Origin: Brachionus rotundiformis
Taxonomy: Eukaryota > Rotifera > Eurotatoria > Ploima > Brachionidae
DNA: 64,000 nt
Direction: 5' to 3'
NCBI GenBank assembly: GCA_016802295.1
Contig: JAESIW010000162.1
Span: forward strand, 351,802 to 415,801
Shown here piece by piece: positions 13,101 to 26,323 of this stretch (position 1 is its first letter; each line of letters opens with the position of its first letter). The notes beneath the pieces are model-generated. The model saw only the letters and a program-made list of their open reading frames with translations. It was not told the DNA's origin and did no database searches. The position numbers and the translations under genes were made by a program.

Positions 13101-16100
13101 TGTTCTGGAACAAGAACTCATCGTCCAACCGCAACCTGGACTCGCTGCTCGACCAGCAAATAGATGGTGTCCTCTTGCCAAAGAAGAATAGAGAGGGCAA
13201 AAACTACGCCAACTCAATCAGAAGCAACAGTTTGCATCACGTGTACCAAATGTACACTGAGACATCTAAATCGGCCAAGAAAAGCACTTCGGCCAGCTCA
13301 AGCATTGCCACATCGACTCTCAAGCCCCTCTATCACAAACTCAAGAGGCCACATCTATTTGGCGTCAAATTGGAGAAGATATGCGGTGCGTACTCGGCCA
13401 CCAATTGCCGACTGCCTGTGCACATAATGAACCTAATGGAAAAAGTGGCCAACGAAGGCACAAATGCCATGATGATATTCCGCAAGTCGGCTAGTGCCAA
13501 GCTCAAAAAGACCTACAGGGATAAAATAGACTCTAACCAAGCGTTTGACTACGACGAAATGAATGTGCACATTGCCGCTCTTCTACTCAAGGTTTTTATC
13601 TATTATTATCACAGTGAGAAAATATAATTAATAAAATAAATTGTTTTTTTGTTTCAAGGAGTACTTAAGAGATTACCCTGAGGGCATTATCGAGTGCAAT
13701 TTGTTCAACGATTGTGTAAAAACACTTGGAATTAAGAGTCAAGACCAGCAATTGAAAGCCATTAAAGTGTGAGTATTCAATTTTATTTTTTAATTAAAAT
13801 TTTTTAATTATTCTGGTCAATTGGCACTTTTAGCAAGCCAAAAATAATTCTAAAAAAATTTCATATTTTTTGTTGCTAAGCAAAATTGATGAGCAATCCA
13901 CTCACTAGTTTATTTTAATTGATCTAAAATTTAAATTAATTTTCTTTTATTAAAAATAAAACAAAATACAATTAGTATCATAAACACAAATTAATTTTTT
14001 AATTTGTTGAGGTATTTTTGGTTGAATATACCAAAACATTTGGCTAGATTAGATAAACAATTTGCTAAATTTGCTCCAACAAATTTAAAAAAAATTCTAA
14101 TTGCTCTGGTTTGATTATTTGGCAGCTAACTCCATCGATTACCACTATATTCTTGTCCAAAATTATCTTTAGCCAATTAAAAGTGGTAATCAATGCAGTC
14201 GTGCTGAGTTGGTCAAGCCCGTTTTTAAAAGCGTTGACACTTGGAGCATTTACCAATTTTTCTGGAAGCTCATTGCAGTGCTTCGTCAGTCGGTTTGTGA
14301 AGAAGTTTCTTCGGATTCGGATGTTTCTTGATAGTTCTGGCCTGAGCATACCACTTTGTCCTTTTCTTTCCAGACCTTTCTGTGGTGGAGCTAGCCATTG
14401 AATATCATCTGTCAGGTCGCTTCTTGTACATCTTTTATCTATTTACTCTGCTCTGACACCAGCCTCAACTTCCGATCAAATTTCAAGAATTTCGCCACCA
14501 CCAGCTTTATCTAATCACTTAACTTAAAAATACTAAAAAATTAAATTTATTCAAAGTTAATTATTAATGACATATAAAAATTTATAAATAAAAAGTTATG
14601 ACTAATTTGGTTTGATTCTTCTATTATTGGTAACATTAATGATGATGATCTTAAGTTTGTTATTATAATACGGAGTTGACCAAGAGATCTTTCAGCCGTG
14701 TTAGACGTCTTAAATCAATGAAATTTGTAACAAATTTTAAATTTTAAAAGGTGCTAAGGCACTGCATTAGTTCCAATGCAGCGCCGGCCAATAACCACCA
14801 TTAAACCTGGGATGACTTCATTAAGGAAATGACAGAAACCCTTTTAACATAGGATCGTAAGGGAAAATCCGCCAAAGAGTTAGGGAATATCTTAATTATT
14901 AGAGAGGTAGAGCCTCACCAATTACAAATAAAAACGACGGACCCGGGTCAGCCAAAGATTTTTGCCAATAACCATCATTAACAAATGTTCATCAACAATT
15001 ATGTCATCCGTGAATGAATATATTAATATAGAATACCAATATTTGCCAATGGTCTATTGGCGTACTAGAATGCCTAATAATTTCATCACAATTTTTTTCT
15101 ATAACTTCTTTTAAAACACTGTATTGCTTAATTAGAAAAAAATATAAGAAAATTTTTTATAAATATCAAAATTTATTTATAACAAGTTAACAAGATAAAA
15201 CATAAAAAAATATAAAAATAAAATTTTGACCATCTTTTTGTCTAATTTTTTAAAAAAAAAGCTTAATTTATTTGTTTACCAAGAATTTTGAATCGCTTGC
15301 CAAAATGGAACTATGTGTGCCTGAAACATTTTATGTGTTTATTTCACCTGATATCGAGCAACTCGTCTGTAAACAAGATGGACGTGCACAACATATCGGT
15401 GTGCGTAGCGCCGAGCATATTCCACAAGATAGACAAGCCGAGCGACGTGGAAACCAACTTCAAGTCGATCGCGTTTGTCGAGTTCTTGATCAAAAACCTA
15501 GTCGAGCTGTTCGGCGAGGACACACTTGGCCTACTGAACAAAACGCCCAAGATAGTCATTGAAATAAACAGCGACTCGTCGAGCCAAGTGTCCAAATCGA
15601 ACGAGTCCATATGCGACCGTAAGCCGAAGCGCGACATCGCCAAAATGCTCAACTTGGTAAACTTCAAGAGCAAACAATCGCTCATAGCCCAAAAGGCCAA
15701 GACAAAATGCTCGGACTCGCAAAAAACCCAGTCGATCAGCGACATAAACGACCTGCTTAGCAACAGTGGCAGCTTGCTCAGCTCCAACAGTGATCTAAAG
15801 CAACGAGCATCGACCACGTACAACAGCAACGAGCACGTCAATAGCCAAGAGTTTATATTTGACGAGGACGAGTCGTCCGTGTACGAGGCGTCCACTGACG
15901 ATGACGATGACGACGACGACATTGTCTGCGAGGCCAAAAAAACCAAGCTCTTCACCAAACGCAATTTGTTCAAGATAAAATCAAACTCGAAAAAGTTCAA
16001 CAAGCTCACGACGAACAAGCATGACTTGTCGTCGAATACGCTCAGCGTAGACTCTGGTCTTTCTGTGCCAACAACTACCAACAGCGATCCGGAAAGCGAA

Positions 16101-17864
16101 AAGTCAGCCAATGTAAAAAAAGCCGAGGAAACCCAACTCAAACGACAAAAAAGAATGCTCACTCTCCATCCGGACATAGATAAGCAAGAGGACAACATCT
16201 ACTATGACCTGACCACCGAAAACGACAACAAAAATGACCAATTGATGGAGAATTTTTTGAGAAAGAACTCGAAACGCTTCTCGCTTAAATCCATGGCACC
16301 GCTTGCTCCCCAAAAACTCAACGAAATTTACTCACATACCAACGAGGATGAGTCAGCACAATTTTACAGCTTGCCACACTCGAACACCAAGTCAACTGTA
16401 ACCGAGAACAAAAATTCAAGGTAAATCATCAATATAAAATAATTTGCCAAAAAAAAACACATAATCTGGTAAAAAAATATCCAAATAGCCATAGATAGAA
16501 TAAAATAGATCATTTAAATATTTTTTTTCTCTAAATTTAATTTAATTAATTACTTTTGTGTCTAAAAAATAGACTTTTTTATTAGCCAAACTGTTAACCA
16601 TGAACTATTTTGCATTTTAATGCTTGCTGTCTTAATTGGTAACATTTTTAAACATGACCATGAGTTTTTAAAATTATTTAATTAATGAAATTAAAATTAA
16701 TTATTTAGTGTCCTAACTCAGTGACCATTGTAAAAACAACTTTAATTAAGGACGATAATTAAAAATATTTTATTTTATTATTTAGAGTTAAGTTTGGGAG
16801 ATATCCAGGCACGTTGGAACGGAACTTAGTCCTTCCTTTCAGTCCAATGAAACTGTAAATAACTATCTTGTCTTCAAAGATAGGCAACACTGTTTTATGA
16901 ATACCATTAGTTTACCACAGCTGATTTTGTTTTAAATATTCATCTTTTTTCTAAGAAAATTAATAAATGTTACAAATAAAATAAAATAATAAAATAAATT
17001 AAAAATATTATCTTTTTAATTAATAATTAATTTTTTTCTAATTAAATACATAGCCAGCAAAAACCAGAAAGCAAAAATCAAACAAGACTGCACGCCAGTC
17101 GCAAGTCAATTGTCAAGGTGTCATTTGACAAAGAGGCCATTGAGAACGACGAATTTAGAAATGGTGTCCAAGCAGGCAGCGGAAGTGCGAACAATTTGGT
17201 AACCGAGTCGCCCAAGAGGCGACACTCGTCAATGATCTATGTGAGTGTGAACTGTGGCCAAAACTACCAGTTCAATCCGCCAAGCTATCTGCATGAGAAC
17301 AACTCGAAAAATTTGGTCGCCAACCTTTTCAACGAGGAAAGCAGTCAAACCCGCGGTATGGTCAAGCGGAGTCTGTCGCTTAAAAACGATGACGATGGCC
17401 AGTCGGACTCAAAGCCCCTCAAAATTCCCATTGGTAACCCGAACACCAAACACGTTACCAAAGTATACAACAAAGAAAGTTCTCTGGCATCGAGTAGCTT
17501 TATTAGTCTGAAAAAAAGCTATATGAACAAAATGGATGTGGCTAGTCGCAAATCAATAGTGAGCCTTGTGCCGCATGTGGACGAGCCGGCCTCGCACAGA
17601 TTGAGCATGGACGCGAGCACTTATGCCAAGTACAAAAACATGGACGACAACAACAATGACAGTAATTCGAAGAGCAAGTGTCTGAACGAGCTGGAGCTAG
17701 CTGGAGTGACCTGGAGCGTGCCCAACATCCGCAAACAGTTCGAGAAGGCTCATGAGGCTAAGTGTGTGGAAAGCTATGCCACCAATAGGCGCAAGACTAT
17801 CAACATTGAGAGCAGTCTTGGCGACAAGAATAGATTCATTTCCCATAGGACCACTTACATTTGA
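10197..17864 (+). CDS. ARHGAP20: ARHGAP20-type PH-RA-RhoGAP protein
   Basis: Twelve exons join in frame to 1261 codons plus stop: 10197-10325, 10428-10743, 10798-10868, 10925-10989, 12153-12332, 12399-12510, 12636-12783, 12837-13019, 13068-13591, 13659-13768, 15284-16420, 17054-17864. Order of domains: a basic Ser-rich N-terminus; a PH domain (about 150-265, with RYLFLFTDLLIIAKQ and WLDKLK); a Ras-association domain (about 275-355, ending PLIGHEFPYAIKM); and RhoGAP (about 498-690). The RhoGAP arginine finger is present in IFRKSAS, and helix LLLKEYLRDYPEGII is intact. The long tail is Ser-, Asn- and Lys-rich, with a run of eight Asp near 15898-15921. Such proteins stimulate GTP hydrolysis by Rho GTPases downstream of Rap1. 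The fifth and sixth exon acceptors (12153 and 12399) were chosen because only they keep the PH-RA frame. Introns 4 and 10 carry transposon debris. Confidence 0.92.
11335..11720 (-). other. Higher-complexity remnant inside ARHGAP20 intron 4
   Basis: Within an otherwise AT-rich 1.16 kb intron this block is GC-richer. On the minus strand it has a short open stretch (about 39 codons, roughly 11700-11585) encoding MPIKIFEEAIENNFDKRPDI and on to RFEGIFVDYK. A second short phrase, CDKWRYSILPN, lies near 11560. No family was recognised. It may be an old transposon remnant or a small nested exon. Confidence 0.25.
14040..14470 (-). mobile_element. Non-LTR retrotransposon 3' fragment (reverse transcriptase C-terminus) in ARHGAP20 intron 10
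   Basis: On the minus strand an open stretch encodes the phrase RRNFFTNRLTKHCNELPEKL followed by APSVNAFKNGLDQL. This is the typical C-terminal signature of CR1/L2-like reverse transcriptases (R..FF..R....WN.LP..VV.A.S...FK..LD). Upstream, the same frame reads TRSDLTDDIQWLAPPQKGLE. No catalytic RT domain is present, so it is a 5'-truncated dead copy lying antisense to the host gene. It sits in the 1.5-kb intron between the two halves of the RhoGAP domain. Confidence 0.75.
14690..15080. repeat. Unclassified GC-richer block in ARHGAP20 intron 10
   Basis: This stretch contains GCGCCGGCC and GACGGACCCGGGTC words and no coding potential, in contrast to the AT-rich intron around it. Its position beside a LINE fragment suggests a transposon tail or an independent short element. 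No terminal repeats were found by eye. Confidence 0.35.
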
Positions 17865-20800
17865 CCGTTCTTTTTACTTTAAATTTAAATAGCCCGGTGT
17901 ACAAATTCGCCATGATCAATTCATTCATGATTAATAATTTTTATCTATAATTAAAGTTTTTCTTTTCTTTTCTTTTTTTATATTAATTATTAAAAAACCT
18001 TTATTTTTTTTATATTTTTTTTCGACAGCAAATTAATTGAATGTAATTTTATGGTGTTTGTTAAAATTAATTAGTTTTATGGATAAAAATTATCACCTAA
18101 ATGAGTTAAAAATTAGCAACATAAACAAAAAGAGAGACAATTTTTAAACTATTTTATTCTGGTAAATTTTTACATTAATTTTAATCGTAAATAATTGAAT
18201 TCCAATAAAAAAATTAATTAAAAATAGAAGAAAATTTTTAAATTGCCAATAATAAATTCTAATTTTTTGACAGAACCAAATATCAATTTAATTAGTTAAA
18301 ATACCATTGTGGTAGATTATGTCATTTAACAAGTGGCCAGGCCATGCCGGTCTTTGAATCAGTTTAAATAATGAAAAAATCAAATATCATTGCCTTATCA
18401 TATAAGAGTTAATAAATGACTAAAATTTTAATTATTTCATTCAAATCATAAATTAATATTTATAACAAAATAGATAAATTAAATCGTTGATTTTAATTAA
18501 AAAGTTATTTAAAACAAATACCCAATGATTTGAATAAAATAAAAGTCAGTGCATTTTTTAAAGTAAATGATAAAAAACGAGACAAAATGGTTAATGGCCG
18601 TAGGCGTTTGTGTAAAACCCCACCACCTGTTTAAAAACATGTTATTTTCTAGCAAGTGGGCTGAAAAAGGGTCCTTTGTGCTGACCGTATGATTTAATAA
18701 AAAAGTAAAAATAGATAAATTTTTGGTTAAGAGATAATCTCCAGTAAAATAATCATATTTAGATTTAAAGTAATTAATTTTTTCGCAGACAATCCGTTCT
18801 TTTTAGCTTAAAAAAAGGATTAAATAATATTTTATTTTTGACAAAAATCAAGGATTTAATAAGCATGTGCTAAGTTTGTTTTTTACAGGTAGGATTTTTT
18901 TGTTTATTAATATTAATTATATTTACTTATTACTTAAAAGATTTTAAAAAATTCAAAAAATTTACTTAATTGATAAGAGTTTTGTTAAAGTGCTGATTTT
19001 AATTTTTAATTAGAGTTTTATCGTGGCAAAGAAATGGAATTTTAAATTAATAAAATAGACAATGCCAGTCTCAGACAGAAATTTGCCTAAAACATTTTAG
19101 TAGAAATACTTTTAAATTTAATTCAGAATTTTTGAGTTTTTAGTTTTTTTCTTTAATTATTAAATCAAAATTATATAGTAAGTAGCTCGATTGTGATGTT
19201 TTGTTACTTCAAGCGCTAAAAATGGTACACAAAAGTTCTTACACAATACATGACTTTAAAAACAAAATAATTCTCTTTGAAAAGTGGTTTTGGAATTAAT
19301 CTAATCAAATGTTTTAAATACCAATTAAGAAATTTTTTTTTTTTCATTTTTTATTAAATCTTAGACTAAGCTATAAGCAAGAAATTAAGGCTTAAATGTT
19401 TAATATTAATTGTTGGCATAAAATGTGAGACATTTTTTGATATTAAAAAAGGTTTTTAATTTTTATAATTGATTTTTTGTCTAGAGTTTTTTTCAATATT
19501 AGAAAAATGTGATAAATGAATATATTATCTATTGTTAGAAATACACGTGATCCATTTCAACATAAATAAATTAATTAAATGACATAAGCTCACTGCTTAG
19601 AGATCCTATAGAGGAAATTGTAGCAAATATTTATTGATCAATTTATTTCTGACAAATTAGAAATCAAATTTTCTCCTTAAAAATACGATCTCGATATAAG
19701 ATAATTTTAACATCATTTTATCATATAAAAGCGTATGATTTAATTTAATTCATTAAATGATCTTGTTACAAAAAAATTGATTTAAAACCACTTATATCTA
19801 TAGTTTTAAAAATCATTTATAATCTCATTTGTTTATGATAAAAATATTCAAAAAAAAAAAATAAATAAAAATATTTTTTATGTGTTTTTATCAAACAATA
19901 TGCGGTTCTAAATTAGATAAAAACAATAGAGGTATTTGATCAGTTTTTAAACTAAAATATCAAATTTAAACTTGAAAAAAAAAATTTAGAAATTAATTTT
20001 TATATTATTAGTACACCTGCTAATGAATTAAATTTTAACAATTGCTTAATTCATCTAGCCTTAAATTTTAAGAGTAGTTTCCATTAGGAATAAAAAACCA
20101 CTTTCCGATTACTTGTTCCTCCAAATATAAGAAAATAATTCCCTTTATTGATTGATTATAGCAGCAAAAATTACCTCGAAAAGCCCAATTATCCTATCTA
20201 ATTGAATAAATTTTTATGATAATAATAAGCAATCGGGTGGCACACTTATTAATATTTGAATATTTTTTTAATTAAATTTTAGACAGGATACCCGCTCAAT
20301 AACAATAGTCATCTTCTAAATCAGAATAAAATGCGTAAATATCGTACCAATTACTACCTGTTTGGTAAACACTGATTCAAAATTTTATTTTTAAACAAAT
20401 ACAATCAACTAAAAATAAAATTTAAACAAAAATTTAATCTATCATTTTTAATAAAGATGATGGCACTTAATTTTGAACTCATTTGATTCTAGATCATTGA
20501 TGATTAACGAGGCATGAAAATTGTTGAGAAAAAATTCTATTGCTTTGTCTCAAGACAGCCTTGAGCATGATAATACAAATTGTGTGCCTATGTACCAATG
20601 ATGCTGTCTCAGTCAAAAATTAAGAGTTTATCTCAACACCAGACATTAATTTAAATCTAAGTCTAGTGCGGAATAAAATAGTTAATTTAATTTATTCCTT
20701 TTTTTTTTTTTGTTAAATTTAAAGGTTAGCTTTGTCAGTGCCAAAAGGAGCATTGTTCTGTTGTTAGTTTGGCGCAATTATGTGAATTGCCGAGCATAAT

Positions 20801-21860
20801 TTAAGCTTGGAAAAAAGAAAAAAAAACGCAATTTAAAGCAAAGATTGGCGTCAGTGTTTTGTTTACAGTGTGCCATTGATGATGGAGCCCGAGCTGGTGT
20901 CTGAATATGTTGCGTAATAGGAGCGCCAAGTTCTGACAGATAGCAGAGCGGGCCAATTCCGAGCCAAGAGTTGTCTTGATCTTTTCAGAACATATTTTGC
21001 TTAAAAAAGATAAGTTTTCATGTTTTTTTCTTTCTCTTGTTTACTTTCAATTACTCTCAATTAGCTAGCTCTGGTAGCTAGAACTAGTGACATGATCAAG
21101 ACCCAGATAGGGCTCAATCTAGTTTAAAGTATTGCTTTCATAATAAATATTTAGATAAAATTATGCTTTTAGAATAAAATGAAAAAAGTATGTATGATAG
21201 AGAGAGAGAGAAAATTGCACAGGCGTTGGCAAATTGGCAAGGATCTTTTCACGAGGGTGCCTGTGCGCGCTCTTATCATAATTTATTATATAATAACTTT
21301 AATAAGCAGGCAGCAAAAAATAATCTCCAAAAATTACATTTGCTTTTTTATTTCTTATTTTCTTTTTTTTTTATAAAAATATTAATTTTTTTTCTTCAGT
21401 TCAAAATAAATTATGGTAATCAAGACAAAATTTAAATTTAAATTTAAAAAAAAAAATTTAACTATTTGTTATTTTGCTTTGTTTATGTATTCCTGTGCCG
21501 GATGGTTGGATAAAAATTTCACAACAATTGGCAAGGATAGCTCTACATTCACGCACAGAACGGCTACACCTAGACACGTTTCTAGCACGAGTTGAATTCG
21601 ACCATCTAAATTCCATTCATACAAATCTATTTTTGCTTTTAAAGTTAAATTTAGAATTTAGACTATTCTATTTGGCACAAAATTCCTTAAATTATATTCA
21701 TTTAGCTATAATTAGAACTATAAACTAGGATTCTTGTCAAACAATTAATCGAGGCCGCACACGAGCACCTTTTTAATTGTTCCTTTTGGCTTTAGATAAA
21801 CTAAACATCGACAGAGTTAGTTGACGTGTAGAAGACTTGAATCGAACAAATTGGCAAGAC
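17865..21860. other. Intergenic ARHGAP20-MEF2
   Basis: Four kilobases, mostly low-complexity AT-rich sequence with no recognisable gene. GC-richer islands lie at about 18570-18690, 20500-20650 and 20740-21000. The last contains a tiny upstream frame starting ATGATGGAGCCCGAG and may be an untranslated first exon or promoter of MEF2. A (GA)n run lies at 21199-21212. A T-rich acceptor-like site ending TTTAG occurs at about 21795, just 65 bp before the MEF2 start, so the 5' UTR is probably spliced there. Confidence 0.5.
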
Positions 21861-24800
21861 ATGGGACGCAAAAAGATAGCCATTTCCAAGATAAATGATG
21901 AACGAAACAGACAAGTGGGACATGCGCACCACAATCGGAAGATTATTTCATTTTTTAATTTGCTTTTTTACCAAAGGTGACCTTTACCAAGCGCAAATTT
22001 GGTCTGATGAAGAAAGCCTACGAGCTGAGCGTGCTGTGCGAGTGCGAGATAGTAATCATCATATTCAATAGCAATAACAAGCTGTTCCAGTACGCTAGTT
22101 CCAATGTGGACAGCATACTGCTCAAGTACACCGAGCACAATGAGCCAAACGAGACCAAGACCAACGAGGACATTTTGGATGTATTTTAATAAGCAGATAA
22201 ATACCTAAATTGGTAGCTAATTGTTGATTTTGCAGATTTTGAACAAAAAAGGCGGCGACTGCAAGGGACTGGACGACGAGTCGGGCGACGACGAGATGCC
22301 GGCCTCGCCCGACCAGCACAAGTACGCCTACCAGAGCCAGGTAAGTCTTTGGTGCCCAATGTGCCATTTTAAACTGAGTTTGTGCGCCTTAGCTGTCCAA
22401 CTACGACATGAACAACAACAGCCTGCTGGGCATGCCCGCGATGAACCCGCTGCAGGCCAGCATGAACGGCTCCACCGCCGGCATGCACCACCAACACCAC
22501 CCGCACCCGCAGCAGCCCGTGCCGCACCAGTCTCAGCACCACCAACACCACAACCAGCACCATCAGACATTTAATGGTAAATTTAACTCCTAGACTTTGT
22601 TTTGTCTTTTACTGATGCTTTGCCACACACACACACAGACAACGACGGCATTTCGACCTCGTCGTCCTCCTACTCTTCGCAGGCTTCGCCGGACGCGATC
22701 CAAAAGAAGGAAGAGGCCAAGTTCGCCCGCTTGCAGTCCGACCAGCTGCAAATGGCCAACGCAATGATCGAGCCTGGTCACCTCGGCCACCACGGCTCTC
22801 TACAGCCACCCCTCATTCAGCACCTTAGAAACAACACCTCTTCCATCAACTCAGGTATTTGTCTTTGTCACATTAATCAATCAAATTATATAAACAAAAA
22901 AAATATTTGGTTTTATTNNNNNNNNNNNNNNNNNNNNNNNNNNNNNNNNNNNNNNNNNNNNNNNNNNNNNNNNNNNNNNNNNNNNNNNNNNNNNNNNNNN
23001 NNNNNNNNNNNNNNNNNNNNNNNNNNNNNNNNNNNNNNNNNNNNNNNNNNNNNNNNNNNNNNNNNNNNNNNNNNNNNNNNNNNNNNNNNNNNNNNNNNNN
23101 NNNNNNNNNNNNNNNNNNNNNNNNNNNNNNNNNNNNNNNNNNNNNNNNNNNNNNNNNNNNNNNNNNNNNNNNNNNNNNNNNNNNNNNNNNNNNNNNNNNN
23201 NNNNNNNNNNNNNNNNNNNNNNNNNNNNNNNNNNNNNNNNNNNNNNNNNNNNNNNNNNNNNNNNNNNNNNNNNNNNNNNNNNNNNNNNNNNNNNNNNNNN
23301 NNNNNNNNNNNNNNNNNNNNNNNNNNNNNNNNNNNNNNNNNNNNNNNNNNNNNNNNNNNNNNNNNNNNNNNNNNNNNNNNNNNNNNNNNNNNNNNNNNNN
23401 NNNNNNNNNNNNNNNNNNNNNNNNNNNNNNNNNNNNNNNNNNNNNNNNNNNNNNNNNNNNNNNNNNNNNNNNNNNNNNNNNNNNNNNNNNNNNNNNNNNN
23501 NNNNNNNNNNNNNNNNNNNNNNNNNNNNNNNNNNNNNNNNNNNNNNNNNNNNNNNNNNNNNNNNNNNNNNNNNNNNNNNNNNNNNNNNNNNNNNNNNNNN
23601 NNNNNNNNNNNNNNNNNNNNNNNNNNNNNNNNNNNNNNNNNNNNNNNNNNNNNNNNNNNNNNNNNNNNNNNNNNNNNNNNNNNNNNNNNNNNNNNNNNNN
23701 NNNNNNNNNNNNNNNNNNNNNNNNNNNNNNNNNNNNNNNNNNNNNNNNNNNNNNNNNNNNNNNNNNNNNNNNNNNNNNNNNNNNNNNNNNNNNNNNNNNN
23801 NNNNNNNNNNNNNNNNNNNNNNNNNNNNNNNTGCTATAAATATTATGAAAATTAGTCATATAAAACAATAATGATTTTATTCAAAAAGAGATAAGAATTT
23901 CTTCTCTTAAATAAAAATTACCATCATTTAAATATGAAAGTCAATTAATTTAAGTTAATTAAAGTTTGTTATCTTGTTTTATTCAAAAACTATGATTTTG
24001 ATTTCTTAATATATAAAAATAATAATAATTAATAATGATGAAATTATTTTTTTACAATAAAGATAAATTCAAATTTAATTATTTAGTTAATTGTTTAAGT
24101 ATTTTTTACCTAATTAGTATCAAAATATTAGATAAAAATAAATAAAACCCGAAGGATTGATAAATAATGAATATAGTCAAAAATTTTCTGATTTAATTTA
24201 TTGATTTATTAAAATAAATAAAAATATGTAAATTAAAAAATTAAAATTGAAAATTTCCCAAGGGTCTAATGGCAACTTGTCGCTTGGCATGAGCAGTCCG
24301 AGCATGAGCAGTTTGATATCGAACCACTTCAAGGCGGGCATGAAGCATTTGGATGTGCCGGGTCAATTGCCAGGGAGCAATTCGGCCGGTTATCATGGCA
24401 ACTTTGCGCACCACTTGATCAGTCCGGGCTCGACCGGCGGCCAGTCCATGCACCTGAACCACAGCCAGCAGCAGCAGCTCGGTCATCACTTGCAGCCCAA
24501 TATCCAAAAGGCGAATCTGATCGCTTCGCTGCACAATGCGCCAATGTACGGCGCGAACCCGGGCGCTCGCAACTCGGACTTTCTCAAAATGCCCTACATG
24601 CGCTCCAACCAGTACAGCTCGCCAAAAAGCTTTAACCCATCGGTGGACTCGAACGAGCTGCAGTCAATTCTGCACTGGAATCCGTCGAGTGCCCAGCTGC
24701 CATCGTTCGCTACGCCATCATGTGACACTCCGTCCAGCTCGAATATCCTCAACCAGATATTTCCATCGCACCACGATCTCTTGTCCAGTGGGTCAAGTGA

Positions 24801-25254
24801 TTACGTGCTGTCCAGCGCCGAGTCCACCATGCCCGTCATCAAACAACAACCACATACACCAGCGCCATCTCCTGCGCCCAATCTCCATCCAAAAGAAAGC
24901 ATGAAGTCGCCCACCATCGACTCCACCGAGTCCATCGGCCTGTCCCAAACCACACAGCTCAAAAAAGCCGACAATGAGCTCATACTTAAAGAGAATTTTG
25001 TAAATAGTTCCACAGCTGACGCATTTAGTTCCACTTCCGGCAAGAACAAAACCGATCGTTTGGATATTGATATTCCCTTTGGTGTAAATAGTGACAAAAA
25101 TGTTAGTCCGAATAAAGCAACGAATAGTCCCGTCAGTCAAATATCGCCTTCCGCGCTCATCTCATCAACTAAACGGCCTAGACTGCACGACCAAACTTCC
25201 GTGCTATCCGCGACTAAAACCGATGATTCTTATTTAAATATAGCAAATTTCTAA
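21861..25254 (+). CDS. MEF2: MEF2, MADS-box transcription factor
   Basis: Six exons were read: 21861-21914, 21977-22180, 22236-22340, 22393-22576, 22639-22854, 24263-25254. They total 584 codons if the assembly gap hides no exon; the phase across the gap is consistent with none. Residues 1-57 are an almost canonical MADS box (MGRKKIAISKINDERNRQ, then VTFTKRKFGLMKKAYELSVL). The MEF2-specific extension follows at 58-90 (NKLFQYASSNVDSILLKYTE, NEPNETKTNEDIL). The rest is a low-complexity activation region: His/Gln-rich (HHQHHPHPQQ) in exon 4 and Ser/Pro/Asn-rich in the last exon. MEF2 binds YTA(A/T)4TAR sites and drives muscle and neuronal differentiation. The exon 5 acceptor follows a (CA)n tract. 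Confidence 0.95.
22918..23831. other. Assembly gap (run of N)
   Basis: 914 unknown bases inside the last MEF2 intron. Any exon here would have to preserve phase 1 on both sides. The open frames reported across it have no meaning. Confidence 0.99.
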
Positions 25255-25339
25255 TTAGAGAAAAAAAAATTAATTAACAGCTTTAATAATTTTTAAATTC
25301 GATGTGTGGTCCACTATTCCAATGTTTAGTTTTTCAACT

Positions 25340-25372
<33 letters not shown>
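25340..25372 (+). repeat. (AAT)n microsatellite
   Basis: About eleven consecutive AAT units lie 85 bp downstream of the MEF2 stop codon, probably inside the 3' untranslated region. Confidence 0.9.
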
Positions 25373-25373
<1 letters not shown>

Positions 25374-26059
25374 TTTTTTTTTGGTTTTGTTTTGGAATAA
25401 ATATTTTTTGGCAAACAGAAAGGTGTATTTTTATATAATTTGACCAGACCCAGTGATCGGCCGAGAATGGAAGAGTTAATGTGTGAAAAAGCTTTAATTA
25501 TTGGTATGAAATAATTACTGCCATTGCTCATTTATTATATTTGTGAATTGTTAATTCAAAATTCCGAAAATGTCACCACATACCATCGTTTTATGTCATA
25601 TCTTTAAATATTTTTGACTATTTTTTTTTCATGTTATTTAGTTTAGATTTATTATTGTATTTATTTTTTCAAAAAAAATTTTAATTATTTTTTTTTTGGA
25701 TTTTTTTTGTTCCAATTTTAATAATTAACAAAATAAATTTTATGGTTAAAAGTGTTTTATTTCTACCAGAGCCCAAAAAATGTAATTAACAAAAATAATT
25801 AAAAGTAATTTTCTAACTCATTAAGGTTAGATAAAAAAATATAAAGATTAGAAAACTAATTAGGAGTCATTAAAAAATGTCTTGATGATTTTTAAGAAGT
25901 AACATTTAAATCGAAAATTGTTATTTATCCAATTTGGTCTAATTAAAAATTATAGACGTCATAGAAGAAGAATTTTTTAAATAATTCAAATCTGAAATGG
26001 AATATGCAAATTATGGTAGCAGCCAAAAAAGCTGATATGGTCATGAGAGAGGAGATCTT

Positions 26060-26323
26060 GTCGAATGTTTCAAGATTGGTTTTACCAAAGTAAATTGGCA
26101 CAATCCAAACATCATTTGCGATTCGAAGAGCTGTTCTGGTCCAGCGAGAATTATACGGAGGTACCAACACAGAATGTTTAAACAGCTGAAGAGAATCAAG
26201 CAACGAGAGCATTTCATACTTAACAGATTAGTAGACAACTGGAACAGATTGGCTCCTTTAGTAGTCAAAGCAAGTACAAAGAACTTGTTTAAGAGAATGA
26301 CTGACGAGATCAATAGGTCGTGA
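26060..26323 (+). mobile_element. Non-LTR retrotransposon 3' fragment
   Basis: The plus strand ends with an open stretch reading RRYQHRMFKQLKRIKQ, then FILNRLVDNWNRLAPLVVKA and NLFKRMTDEINRS followed by a stop. This is a reverse-transcriptase C-terminal signature (R.V..WN.L...VV.A.S...FK). The untranslated tail, containing TAATGAGAGGGTTTTTATC near 26460, resembles sequence at about 29920-29960, so a second copy's tail may lie there. The catalytic domain is absent. Confidence 0.7.

Noticed and set aside
15344..16198. Long minus-strand open frame of 284 codons
   Set aside because: It lies antisense within ARHGAP20 exon 11 and its Ser/Leu-rich product is the mirror of the real Lys/Asn/Ser-coding sequence. 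No homology or splice support was seen.
22602..23868. Open frames running through the N gap on both strands
   Set aside because: The length comes only from unknown bases. Just the flanking MEF2 exons are supported.
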